From Gnetum montanum (lineage: Eukaryota > Streptophyta > Gnetopsida > Gnetales > Gnetaceae): a stretch of 45,734 nt of DNA. Where the stretch lies: assembly GCA_015680685.1 (NCBI GenBank), contig MNCI01034030.1, positions 5,356 through 51,089 on the forward strand, written 5' to 3'. The notes beneath the pieces were generated by a model. That model did no database searches, was not told where the DNA came from, and saw nothing but the letters and a program-made list of their open reading frames with translations. Positions 31,200-42,793 of this stretch are shown piece after piece. The position numbers were made by a program, and so were the translations under genes. Position 1 is the first letter of the stretch, and every line of letters begins with the position of its first letter.

Positions 31200-33420
31200 C
31201 AAGATGTAGTATCAACAAGAATTAACCTTTTATGAGCCTTGAATCCTATATGTGGCTTATGAATTAGCTAGTAAGATTGATAAGAAGCATGGTGGCTATG
31301 AAAGCAAGAATAAGAGATCTTCCAAGGGTAATGATAAGGGGTCCAACTCAGTGAAGAGATTCAAATCCAAAGAGATCAAGGAATAACACAATGAGAATAA
31401 GCATGAAAAGAATAATAAAAAAGACAAAGGAAAATCAAGGAAGAAAAGAGTTTGAAGAAAAGTATTCTAAACTTTAATGTTTTAGATGTGGTAAGATTGA
31501 GCATAGGTAATGGGAATGTTTACTTAAGGTGACCATAAAAGGAAAGGATGTACAAACCATTGAAGAAAAAAGTTTCATCAAATCAAGTTATTCTAAGAGG
31601 TAATCCAAATGCTTTTAAAATTAAAAATGTTATTGAAATGCATTCATTCATGGAAAATGTCAATGTAATAGATAATTCTAATAGAAATTCGCCTTTTAGA
31701 ATTGGGGCTATATGACTTTGATTAATGGAGATGATCAAAAGAATATTATATCTTTTATGAAAGTTGCTAGATTGGGGCCAACGACTTATCCTCATCCTAG
31801 GCCATACAAAATGCATTAGTTATTAAGAGGTTTATCTTAAGATGTGAGGATATAATGTGTTTTAAAATTTAAAATTTCTACCAATGTTGATCATGTTTTT
31901 TGGGATACCTTTTCAATTGATTTTGTGATGTGATAGGGACTATCATTTGGGGTGATGGTAAGATGCTTATCAAAGATATGGGTTCAAGCCTAGGTGTAGC
32001 CACTTGAAGAGGTTAGGCTTTCACTCATCTACTGATCCTTCCATGACTCCTCTTGGTAGAATAAGCATCATGGCTTTGGGTGATGATCCTTTTTGATTGT
32101 GTGATGTGATACTGAGAATATATAGTCAATTGCTAAAGATGATGGAATTCATGAATTGATTCTAGTGATAGTTGAGAAAGTGAGGAATTAATTCTTAAGA
32201 AATGCATCATTGATACTTCTTGATAAGGAGTGCAACAAAAAGCATGAAGAATTAGATCTTGGATTTGTGGTTATTTCCACAATTGCATCAGACGTGAATA
32301 AGTAATGTGATTTTTCAATAGAGGTTGACGCTTTGGCTAAGTAATTTTCTAATGCATTCAAGAAGGAAATATTGGATGGTTTGATACCAATGATGAATAT
32401 GCAACACCAAATTGATTTCACAATGAGGGCTATAATTCTAAATGAGAGGGCATACCAAGTGATACCAAATCACAGGACAAAATTATAAAAGAAAGTGGAG
32501 AAGATACTTTTAAATATATTTATGAGAAAATTTGTTTCATCATGTGTAGTTCAACAATGCTAGTGCCAAAGAAATAGAGTAAAGAATGAATGATGTGCAT
32601 TAATTCAAGTGTCGTGAATCAAATTATAGTGAAGTATTATTTTCCAATGTAAAAAATACGTGATATTCCTATTACTCTCATACATGTAGAGAGATTAAGA
32701 AAAACTTATTTAAAGAGTGAATATCATTAAATTAGAATCAGGTTGGAAGATGAATGGAAGACAATATTCAAGACTCTACATGATTTGTTTGAACAAATAA
32801 TGATGCCATTCTAGTTGACAAATGCTCCTTCAACAGTTATGAGATTAATGCATGAGATTGATGCATTGTGTATTTAAGGAACTAATTGAAAAATATTGCA
32901 TTATATTATTTGATGATATCTTGTTATACAACTCTAATGAAAAAGAGCGCATTAATCATTTGAGGATGATTTGCCAAAAATTTGATGTGGCATAATTGGT
33001 ACTCAACATCAAAAAGTGAAACTTCATGAAGAAGGAGGTCACATATTTGGGACATGTGATTTATAAAAATCAAGTAAAGATTAAGGAAACTAAGATAAAG
33101 GCCATAAAGGAGTGGTCCACATCAAAGAGTGTTGGAGAGATATATCCTTTTGTTGGATTGGATAGATTTTATAGGAGGTTCATTAGGAATTCCAATGATA
33201 TTTATTGATCAATATTTTCTATCTTGAAGAAGAATTAGACCTTTAAATGGAATGATAAAATGTAAGGGAATTTTGATTATTTGAAAGAAGAGGTTGCAAG
33301 TAATCATATACTTGTAATTCTAGATTCTGGCAAACTCTTTCAAGTCCAACTAGATGTTAGTGGGCTAGAAATTAAAGTATTTTTGTCCCAAGAGGGAAGG
33401 ACCATTACTTTTTTTTAGAG
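31200..33420 (+). mobile_element. Ty3/gypsy chromovirus-like remnant: gag, protease and RT
   Basis: Plus strand in order: gag tail with Lys/Ser-rich stretch (31230-31460) and a CCHC zinc knuckle (CFRCGKIEHR, then WEC, near 31483-31525; one in-frame stop). A protease-adjacent region follows (YPHPRPYKMH near 31790). Then RT: LVPKK at about 32560, SEYH.IRIRLEDEWKTIFKT at 32716-32780, MPF.LTNAPST at 32803-32838, and a degraded catalytic YFDDIL region near 32915-32935. The thumb and tether at 33026-33208 include TYLGHVIYKNQVKI and FVGLDRFYRRFIRN; an RNase H start (LSQEGRTITFF) lies near 33385-33415. It stops abruptly there. Confidence 0.8.
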
Positions 33421-33429
33421 ATGTTTAAT

Positions 33430-34606
33430 GAGATGATTGTACAGATGGAAGGGCCCTAATAATGGATCTAACCACTGGAGCCTTTCAATCTTTGAGGCAT
33501 TGACTTCATGGGGCCTATTAACCCCATGTCTAATGGAAAGGTGTACATCATTGTAGTAGTTGAATACTGCACCAATTGGGTCGAAGCTGCTATCGTAACC
33601 AACTATTCATCTTCTACAACAACGCAATTTGTATAACAAAGTGTTGTAAATAAGTTTGTTGTGCCAAGGGCACTTATTTTCGATAACAAACTCATTTCAC
33701 ATGTGTTACCTTTTGGAAATTAATGCAACAATTAGGGATAGAGCATAAATTAACAACTCCATATCACCCCCAAGCTAATGGTGAAGCCAAAGTCACCAAT
33801 AGGGAAATAACCAAAATACTAACACATATAATTAGTAAATATAGGAAAGACTATAGCACAAAACTCAATGATGCTCTATGGGCCCATCAATCTACTTTGA
33901 AACTTTCTATTGGTTATTCCCCTTATGAGTTAGTGTATGGAAAATTACCAACCATTCCAATTCAAATGAAGCTCCATGTACTTTCAATGTCTTGCAAACT
34001 TGACCTTAATTTAAGTCTAGCACAAAAAAAACGTTTAATGACATTGAACATGCTAGACAAAAATTGACAAGTAGTCCTATCAATGAATGAAGTGGATAAG
34101 GCACATGCTAAACAATGGCATGACTCATAGATAAGAAAAGTCAAATTCCAAACAGGATATAAGGTTATTTACTAGAACCTCTTGCATGTACTGCAACAAA
34201 CAAAGTTTCAAACACTATGGAAAGGACCTTATATCATTCATATAACTTTTTCTTCTCGGACCATAATGATTTACCACCCTTTAAGCCTAGACAAATGGTT
34301 GCTAGTCAACATTCAATAAGTTAAACCTTTTCTATAACCAAGACAAATGGTGCCCTTGTATAACCACACCTACAAGTATTCATAGGCACTCAAGGAGTTG
34401 AATCTACAACATATCTGTCTTCTAAAACACACATGTTAGCACCGCTTGGATGAAAAAATAACACTATATTCTACAAAACCATTGAATTATGATTATATAT
34501 AAGAGTAAGGTCAAATGAGAGTAGAAGGGATTACAAGAATTAGGACATGAGGTGTTGTACCATAGGCATAATGGATTCTTACATGCATTATATGGTTTAA
34601 GGTAAT
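33430..34606 (+). mobile_element. Athila/Tat-like Ty3/gypsy integrase remnant, plus strand
   Basis: The integrase core is in the same family as the minus-strand element at 39.0-42.8 kb: FMGPINPMSNGKVYIIVVVE, a decayed second catalytic region, then the open stretch 33723-34067 with HKLTTPYHPQANGEAKVTN. The third catalytic position is altered: the parent AEVTN reads AKVTN here, Glu to Lys. The C-terminal KFQTLWKGPYI follows near 34205-34235. Positions 34330-34606 are non-coding and end at a gypsy LTR. Both boundaries look like breakpoints, not element ends. Confidence 0.78.
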
Positions 34607-35362
34607 TGATGAGCGGCGAGGTACCCCTACACTAAACCATACAAATACGAGCGTTTCACACATGATCTAGTCAAATTCCAAGGACTAAGTGCTTATGCAC
34701 CCTTGTGGAACAAAGACGGGTTGGTTGATCGTTGTCTTCCCTAGCTTACCTATATGTCACAATTGTATGGTTAAGTAAGCTTGAGGCATATGATTTTTAT
34801 AGCTTTTATGTTTTTATGTCCTACGCTAGTAGGGAAGGAGAGAGGTAACTAAGTGACTAATTTAACTTAACTACTCATTAACTAAGTTCTAACTAANNNN
34901 NNNNNNNNNAAATAAAATAAAAGAAATGTGTAAGAAAACAAATCTCAAGTGTTGCAAGGATGAATCAAAGAGCTCGTCTTTATTGCTGTACACAAGGTGT
35001 GCTCAGGTACACAATGCTCGAATAAAGATCCATCCACACTTAGACCTCCTACTGCGGGCACTTGGAAAATACTCTAACTTTCAAACAAACTACAAGAGTT
35101 TCGCTACTTAACTGCTAAAAGACTTTCTTCTCAATTGTGCGCATGGGCATTGTATATATAGGCTTGGGAGCAACTACTCTAATAATTAGAGTAACCGCTC
35201 TAATAGTTAGAATAACTGCTAAAGTAACCACTAGAGTAACCTCTCTAATAATTAGAATAACTACTAGAGTAACCGCTAGAGTAACCACTCCAATAATTAG
35301 AATAACTACTAGAGTAATTGCTAGAGTAACCACTCTAATAATTAGAGTAACTGCTCTCATCA
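34607..35362 (-). repeat. Gypsy LTR A: 3' LTR of the minus-strand Athila/Tat-like element
   Basis: The ends are TGATGAG/CTCATCA, a 7-bp inverted pair. Read on the minus strand, it follows a G-rich polypurine tract (agtcatgggggta) at 35375-35363. Its U3 is built from repeats of actctaataattagag (35167-35355). Then come a TATA box (tatatataca, 35160-35152), the poly(A) signal AATAAA (34984-34979) and a conserved U5. A 13-base assembly gap lies at 34897-34909. The flanking 34602-34606 (gtaat) would be the target duplication; its partner is not in view. Confidence 0.82.
34897..34909. other. Assembly gap (13 N)
   Basis: A run of 13 undetermined bases inside LTR A. LTR D carries about 140 bp more than LTR A, so the gap may hide a larger missing segment. 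Confidence 0.95.
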
Positions 35363-35966
35363 TACCCCCATGACTGAATGAAAACTTGTCCTCAAGTATA
35401 GAAGAAAAGAAACAAGTTTTTACAAAATATTGGGAAGGTACGGGATTATTGACTAATTGAGAACTGACGTGGAATGGGATGACAAACTCTACGTGCCCAG
35501 TGAACGGATTAATAAGCATATTACAACATTAGTGTTCATGACCATTGTGGTGAACACTCGTACATAAATGACATCCAAGCCTTTATTTGACAGCTTGTAG
35601 AGAAAGAGAGAGAAAGAAAATGAAGCATGTTGCCGCCAATGCTAAGATTGTGCCTTCTATTGTTTATCCATAACCACACCACCAGACTTGCTCCTTTCAT
35701 AAATGCTCTAGTTTCGGTCCATCCTGAGTGCTTCCTCCAAGCTTAATCCATTATTTGTATGATTGCCATTTGCACACACAACACAATCACAAATGAGCAA
35801 GTATAGATAAACCACAATGCAGTTGATACCTTGCCTCAATATGAAGTGCACTGGCTAAGTTGTGGTTATGGTAGAAATTGGTTCAGAGATTTATCATAGG
35901 TGACTACCCAAGGTGTAGGGGTTAGGTGAATAGTAAAATGGAGAAAATTGAAAAACTTGTGCTAGG
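35363..35966 (-). mobile_element. 3' internal end of gypsy element 1, next to its polypurine tract
   Basis: On the minus strand a frame reads QLVNNPVPSQYFV, then LEDKFSFSHGGM running through the polypurine tract into LTR A. The same segment recurs at 43690-44280. No other coding signal is clear. Confidence 0.7.
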
Positions 35967-35971
35967 GCCCC

Positions 35972-36871
35972 TAATGAGTGGCGAGGTGCCCCTACACTCA
36001 ACCATACGAATACGAGGGTTACACGCGCGATTCAGTCGAACTCCGCAGACAAACTAGTTATGGTATCTAGATAGTTAGCCTTTGGTCGCAGTTCGCTGTC
36101 TTCCCATCTGGACTAGTATTAGCTTTGTCACGTATGGTTTAGTCCAGAGTGAGGTGTATGATGTGTTTCTAACCTAATGCTACTCCTGAAGGCAATGGAA
36201 GATAATATTCACTAAGCTAAGAGAAGAAGGGTGAGAGAGAATCTAAACTAGCCTAAGTGTGATGAGTATCTGTTCCTTGATTATCAGTACACATCTTGGA
36301 CTTCGTGCATGACTACCACTGGGATTACCAAGCGCAACTTCTAGGTACGCTACTGGGTTACCAAGTAGTCACACTTAAATGCTCATAATCAAGTCATACT
36401 CATTCCGTATTTAACAAGAGTTTAAGGGTGAGAAGAGATTAACTAGGAAAGCAGTAAATAATAATTAAATAAATAATTAATCTAAGTGAATGCTGAAATG
36501 ATGAAGTAATCTCAATCTTTATTGCTGGTCGTGTGCGTGTCCAAGTACATCACACTCGAATAAAGGATGTCATACAATTACAATCACCACACTGCAGGCA
36601 TACAATGGGAAATAATTCTAACTCTAAGAAGGAAAAATTGCAAGAGTTTGGGTAAGGAACTAAGAACTAACTCCTAGAATAAGAAAAGCTACCTCTTATA
36701 TGCAATATCGCGGCTAATGCGATATCGCAGCTACGATATTGCGTACGTCCATGCGATATCGTGGCCCTGATAATTGGGCTTTGATAACTGGGCCCGACAG
36801 ACCATGTATCTTGTATGAGGGCTCCGATAACAGGGCTCCGATAACTGGGCCTGACAGACCATGACTCATTA
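35972..36871 (-). repeat. Gypsy LTR B: solo LTR with 5-bp target duplication
   Basis: The ends are TAATGAG/CTCATTA. GCCCC is repeated at 35967-35971 and 36872-36876. The sister copy at 44271-44290 runs straight through this point without an LTR, giving the empty site. U3 carries GATATCG-type repeats (36700-36765) and a repeated ctccgataac.gggc block (36770-36860). A TATA-like catataag lies at 36702-36694 and AATAAA at 36523-36518 on the minus strand. Confidence 0.88.
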
Positions 36872-36876
36872 GCCCC

Positions 36877-38192
36877 CATGACTAAGAGCGAACCTCCGGT
36901 AGCTATAAGATAGAAAAATCTGAGAAATAAGAAAGATGGGAAAAAATAACAATGGTAACGCCAATAAAATGGATGTCATGGATGGGGATGAAACAAGAGA
37001 TGATTGATTGCAGGAAATGTTTAAGAAAAATAACTTAATAATTGCACCAAAAAGGAATGCCAGTGGGTCCTCCCCAAAGCAGGCTCATGCCTTTTGTACC
37101 TTGACAAACCCACAAACCAAAGAGTCCATAGGCTCTAGGAATGTCATTTGGAAGTAAGAGTTAAAAACTTACCCATAAGAATTCACCAAAGAAAAACAAT
37201 GCATCAACCCAGAATGGACTAATAAAAAAACTAGCAATGAGGTGGAAAATGGGAAGAAAGATGGAGAGGAGAGAATGGAATGGAATCCCAAGAACAAGGT
37301 TGTGTAAAGCCCCTTGTGTATTTCATGGTTAAGATGACTGAGTAGAACTTCATCCCAAATCCAAACTTAAACCAACCACATTCAGTGACCTCACATCAAT
37401 ACACCTGGCCAATCCATCCTCTTGAAGCAACAAGAATGCCTTCACAAAGAGTGACCACCATCCTGAGAAGAGCAAGATGGAGAAGCAAGAAGTGAGAAAG
37501 GGCCTTAGTTAGAGGGAACCTTCAGGAATGGGTAACATGTCTTTCCAGTTTCATAACGAGTGCTTGTAGTTCATATTTCTTTATAATGTCTAAGGGGTGT
37601 GCTTTGAATTATCACTTTTCTCCTTTCTTTTCTCTTTTTTTTTTTTTTGCGTGAGAACCACACTATGCAAAGACTTATTTTTATTCCCTCAACTTCTTGA
37701 TTTTTGAATAATGTTAGAATGGCGGAAAACCCAAGAAACCAACATTCAGGCACCCAAGAGAATGGCCAGCATAAATGTATCGAATCCCCTTGAAGTCACA
37801 CCCTTTTCATCCTTTGAGTCTTTTCTTGGTTTGAAAAGTACCCAGCCACCAATTCATTAATAAATTTACTTAGAAAAAGGGGACTGTACAATTCCAAGCC
37901 AAAGGAGACCATAGAGTTGTATGGATGAGTGGATGACATGGACTGATTGCTTGTTTTACCAAAAGAACCATACCTTAATATCAGCATCATAATTCAAGCA
38001 TAAAAACCAAACATTAGCAATCAATATGATATAATGCAATCCACCATCATGAGCACTTATTAGATGATGAATAAAAGTAAATCAAGCAAACAAAGAAATA
38101 GTAAAAACATGAATGATGGTGTAAAACAAAAATAAGAAAAGTTGGAAAAATGTGTAAAACAAAAATTCAAAAATAACTGAGGGCCTAAAACA
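36877..38192 (-). mobile_element. Long 3' spacer of gypsy element 1 (between pol and 3' LTR)
   Basis: This spacer lies between the polypurine-like tract after pol and the 3' end segment. It is nearly the same as 44281-45540, differing by roughly one base in 12-15 where I compared. No sense-strand coding is recognisable; a decayed antisense frame is listed separately. Athila/Tat elements are known for long non-coding or extra-ORF spacers in this position. Confidence 0.7.
36936..37307 (+). pseudogene. Antisense ORF (124 codons) in gypsy spacer, copy 1, with stops
   Basis: The frame runs from ATG at 36936 to TAA at 37305-37307, antisense to the retrotransposon. It reads MDVMDGDETRDD, then LQEMFKK, IIAPKRNASGSSPKQAHAF, NPQTKESIGSRNVIWK and EERMEWNPKNKVV. 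It is broken by about three stops, at sites where the sister copy (44340-44711) mostly has sense codons. The hydrophilic product is of unknown family. Antisense extra ORFs are known in Tat-lineage elements such as maize Grande; I cannot say whether this one is related. Confidence 0.5.
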
Positions 38193-38197
38193 GTTAG

Positions 38198-39042
38198 TGA
38201 TGAGTGGTGAGGTACCCCTACACTCAACCATACGAATACGAGCATTTTCATGCACTATTCAGTCGAACTCCACAAATGGACTAGTTGTGGCACCTAGACA
38301 GTTAGCCTTAGGTCTTATCACCTGGACTAGTATTATCTTTGTCATGTATGGTTTAGTCTAGAGTGAGGTGTATGATGTGGTTCCTAATTTAATGCTACTC
38401 TTGAAGGCAATGGAAAGTAATATTAGCTAAGCTAGGAGGAAAGGGTAAGAGAGAATTTACACTAGCCTAAGTGTGATGAGTATCCGTTCCTTAATCATTC
38501 GTACACATCTTGGACCTTGTGCATGACTACCACTGGGATTACTAAGCGCATGGCCTAGGTACACTACTAGGTTACCAAGTAGTCACACTTAAATGCTCGT
38601 AATTAAGTCATACTCATTCCACATTACTAGGAGATAAGGGTGAGAGAGATTAAATAAGAAAGCAGTAAATAATAATTAAATAAACAAATAATTAAACTAA
38701 GTGAATGTTGCAATGATGAAGTAATCTCAATCTTTATTTCTGGTCATGTGTGTGTCCAAGTACGTCATACTCGAATAAAGGATGCCGTACAATTACAATC
38801 ACCACACTGCGGGCATACATTGGGAAATAATTTTAACTCTAGGAAGGAAAAATTGCAACAGTCTAGCTAAGGAACTAAAAACTGGATGCGAAACAAGGGA
38901 GAGCCACCTCTTATTTATAGGAATTAAGGCAGGCTACGATATCGCGTACGCGATATCGTAGCCCATGGGATATCACGGCTGTGATATCATGGGTGTGATA
39001 TCATAGCAGTGATATCACAGCCAGCAAATTCATGACTCATCA
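38198..39042 (-). repeat. Gypsy LTR C: solo LTR with 5-bp target duplication GTTAG
   Basis: The ends are TGATGAG/CTCATCA and GTTAG is repeated at 38193-38197 and 39043-39047. U3 contains a perfect 32-bp palindrome (38932-38963) and further GATATCA repeats to 39020. A TATA-like ctataaataa lies near 38920-38911 and AATAAA at 38738-38733 on the minus strand. It shares R-U5 with LTRs A, B and D. Confidence 0.88.
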
Positions 39043-39043
39043 G

Positions 39044-42000
39044 TTAGCATAGGTGGCCATCTCCCCCACGACTAAGTTGGAAGGAGGAGATCTGAAATAG
39101 TGAGCAAGGTTGTTTATCAATAGAGGTAGCATGTGTACTGGTTGTCCTAAGCTCATGGAAAGGTTTGGTTTGTTGTACGTTGACCAACGGTTTCTTGTTT
39201 GGGCGCTCAGGTTTGTATATTGTCATGGCCCCTAAAGGAAAAGTTACATAAATAATATAAGGTCCTTCCCATAGTGTTTGAAATTTAGTACGTTGTGGCA
39301 CATATGTGGGATTCTAGTAGAGAACCTTATCTCTCGGTTGATATTTAACTTTCCTAATCCTTAGGTCATGACGTTGTTTATTAAATGCCTTATGCAACTC
39401 GTTAGATGATAGGGTAGCTAGTCAGTTTTCATATAGCAAATTAAGGGTTACTAACTATTATTTCTGTGCTAGATCAAGGTCAAGGTTGAGGTCACATGCC
39501 ATGGATAGTGTACAAATCTCAGTTTGAATGGGAAGCGTTGGTAATTTACCATACACTAACTCATAGGGAGAGTAGCCCGTAGGAATTTTTCATGTGGAGC
39601 GGTATGCCCAAAGAGCATCATTCAGTTTAGTGCTCTAGTCTTGCCTAAACTTGCTAACAGTTCTTGTCAATATCTTCGTAATCTCCCTGTTGGTAACTTC
39701 TGCTTGACCGTTTGCTTGGGGGTGGTATGGTGTAGTTAATTTATGCTCAACCCCTAAGTGTTGCATTAATTTTCGAAAAGTTGCACTTGTGAAGTGGGTA
39801 CCATTGTCTGAAATAAGTGCATGAGGCATACCAAACCTATTTATGATTTTTTGTTGAACAAATCGTGTAGCTGTAGATGATGTACAATCCTTAATAGCAG
39901 CTACTTCGGTCCATTTTGTTAGGTAATCAATGACAACAACAATAGAAGCTTTTCCATTGGACATTGTTGTAATCGGTCCCATAAAATCAATTCCCCAAAT
40001 GTCGAAGGGTTTTAATAGTTGAATCCATTGTTGCGGAGCCTCCATTCTAGTAGTCATTCCCCCATCACGTTGACAGCACTCACAAGATTGGACGAAATGA
40101 TGGGTGTCTCGAAATAATGTAGGCCAATAATATCGTGTAAGTAGGATCTTGATGGTCATTTGTCTCCCAGCGTAATGATCCTAACAAGGACCCTCATGAG
40201 CATCTTGGAGAACTCGCAGTTGATCTATATCGGGAACACACCATCGAACCAAGCCATCGGGACACACTTTGTAAAGTTGTCCATTGATCTCCATAAAGTA
40301 CTTGGCTCGGTGAAGAAATTGTTGTTTCTTCTTAAGGTTTAACTCTTGTGGTGTTTGTTGGGTGAGGAGATAGGTAAGAATGCTACTGTACTAGTTTGTC
40401 TCCATGGGTGATTGATTATTCACTACACCAGCAAAGAGGAATTCATCAGGGAAATGATCAAAAATTGGATACTCATCCTCTTTGTTGTTCCATCGCAACT
40501 GAGATAAATGATTAGCAACTACATTCTCAGTGCCCTTGCAATCGATCATCATTAAATCAAACTCTTGTAAGATTACAAGCCATCGTATGATACGAGAGGT
40601 TACCATTGGCTTATTCATGAGGAACCAGATTGCACTATGATCTGTATGTATATATACTTTATATCCCAATACAGAGTGTCTAAACTTTTCTAGTGTAAAC
40701 ACTATAGTCATTAATTGTTTCTCTGTGGTAGTGTGGTTAAGTTGTGCACCAACGATACTTCTACTTGCACAGTGGATGTAATAAGGACACTTCTGGTCAT
40801 CTAACTATGTAATTACGGTTCCTAAAGCATAGTTAGACGTATCAATCATGATATGGAATGGTTTGGACTAGTTAAGAGCTTGTAGAATAGGTGTTTCTAC
40901 TAGCTTCTGTTTCAAAGTTTGGAAAGCTAGTTCGCATTCCCTGGTCCACTCGAAAGGTACGTCCTTTTTTGTTAATTCCACCAATAGTTTGGTAACCTTT
41001 GAAAAGTTCTCAATAAATCTCCTATAGTAGCCAGTATGTCCAAGGAATGACTAAATATCTTTGACAGTTTCCGATTGATGGGTAATTCCTTGGATAATTT
41101 TGATTTTCTTGGGGTCTACCTCTATCCCTGTGTGTAAGATTTTGTGCCCTAGTACTATGCCTTCTTGGACCATCAAATGCCTTNGTTCTTGGCTTGGTCT
41201 TCTGGGACTATTTGTATTTGATTATATTCGATATATCCATCTAGAAAACTGTAATAGTAATGCCCTGCAATGGTGTCTAAGACTTGGTCGACAAATGGCA
41301 ATGGAAAGTGATCTTTGAATGTTGCCATATTTAGTAGCCTGAAATCTATGCACATCCTCCATTTGCCTCCCTTTATAAGCACAATAACTAACGGGCTAAC
41401 CCATTCGCTATCAGTAATGGGCTATATGAACCTAGCCTTGAGAAGTTGTTCGATTTCTTTCTTAACTACTTGCTTCAGCTTAGGGTTCAATCGCCTCTAC
41501 AGTTATCTTCGAGGCTTCATGGAGGGGTTAGTGTAAATTCTATGTTGGCATATCCTAGGATCTATTCCAATTAATTTAGGATAGGACCAAGAAAAGGCTT
41601 CTGACCATTTATTTATTACCTTCAGCAGTTCTTCTTTCTGTTGAGGAGCAAGCTTAGCATTGATAATTACCGATTTTCCATTTTTAAGGAATGTTTATTT
41701 CATATTGGTGGGTAATGGTTTCAGCTCAAGGGGCTCCTACTTAAATTTCTTAGGGATTTCCAACTTCCCCCAGTTGATATTTTCAAAGTTAAGACGAACT
41801 TGCTCTAATGCATCTATGCTATCGATGTAAGCACAAGTCAAACCCTCAGTTGGTTCCATTCATATGAGTGAATTGCTTTCTTGATCAGCTGTCAGCCACT
41901 AGGTGTCTTCCTATTGTGTGGCTACTGCATACAGGCATCTTTGTATGTTAATCACTTGTGCACACTGATTGCATGTAGGTAATGCTAAACTTTGCACAAA

Positions 42001-42793
42001 CCATGACCTCTGCACGCAATTGCACCCTGTGTCACTGTATGCGATGCACAGAACTTTCTTCTTCTTGATCTTTTCGAATGTATTTTCCTTTGATATTTCT
42101 AGGGAAAGATCACGGATTCCTAGGCGTGTGTCGATGGTGCTTAGCCATGCTCTTTCCATTATGATTAGGAAGTCCCCCTTACCATTGTTTACTTGAATCA
42201 CTAAGAAGTCAATTGGGTATGACCACCTACAAACAGTGGTAACAATGTCTTCCACTAGTCCTAATGGGACAGTGATGGACTGGTCGGCCAACTCTAGATG
42301 AATGTTGCTCTTTTTCAATGGAGGTAGGTTCTAGGCCTTGTAAATTTCTTGAGAAATCAAGTTGACACTGGAACCTAAATCCAAAAGAGCCTTGCATGGC
42401 GCATTTCCAATGATTTGTAAGTATTTTAGAGGACTCCTAGGATTAGAGAATTTCCTAGGAAGATGGCCAGCTTTGATCCAATCAGTGATAGCATGTGTTA
42501 GCATGACTGTATGCGTTGAGTGTGGTGATTGGGTTGAAGGGGGCTCTGAAGTTTTGATTGATATTGAGACGTCTAAGTAATCAGCCGCTTATGATTGCAA
42601 GGGCTTGGTTGGATTGTTGGTTTTAAAGAAAGGTCTTTTCTTCATGTGGTTGTTGGAACCAATAGTAGGTTGAGAGTTAATAGCCCTCATGGCATTACAT
42701 TGTTGCGGCTGGGTAGGGATTTCACCTTGCATCGTGGAAGTAGGTGGTAGTGGAGCTATTGGTGGAAGAGATGTGGCCGGATGAGAAGGATGA
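39044..42793 (-). mobile_element. Athila/Tat-like Ty3/gypsy element 1: gag end, protease, RT, RNase H, integrase (decayed)
   Basis: On the minus strand: gag end (42793-42400); protease with the plant-gypsy active site ALLDLGSSVNLIS near 42400-42350, continuing through the open stretch 41911-42318. RT follows (KQVVKKEIEQLLKARF, WRMCIDFRLLN, FKDHFPLPF, FLDGY; 41480-41190), then RNase H (HTDHSAIWFL in 40391-40711). Integrase comes next (QSCECCQRDGG zinc-finger end; catalytic GIDFMGP, SDNGTHF and NGQAEVTNREI; 39635-40159) and the C-terminal QTLWEGPYII (39044-39301). Several frame breaks and an internal RT deletion make it inactive. The gag is cut at 42793 by LTR D. Confidence 0.88.

Noticed and set aside
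33410-34606. Treating 31200-34606 as one complete gypsy element with LTR A as its 3' LTR
   Set aside because: The integrase part belongs to another lineage, and LTR A is on the opposite strand: its TATA box, AATAAA and polypurine tract all read minus.
35115-35519. 134-codon minus-strand frame and 78-codon plus-strand frame with Val/Ile/Thr repeats
   Set aside because: They are translations of the U3 tandem repeats of LTR A. No real protein is implied, although the last residues on the minus strand overlap the polypurine tract.
36700-36870. Repeated GATATCG and ctccgataac units resembling a small CRISPR-like array
   Set aside because: The units are irregular, have no constant spacers and sit in the U3 of a plant LTR; similar units occur in LTR C.
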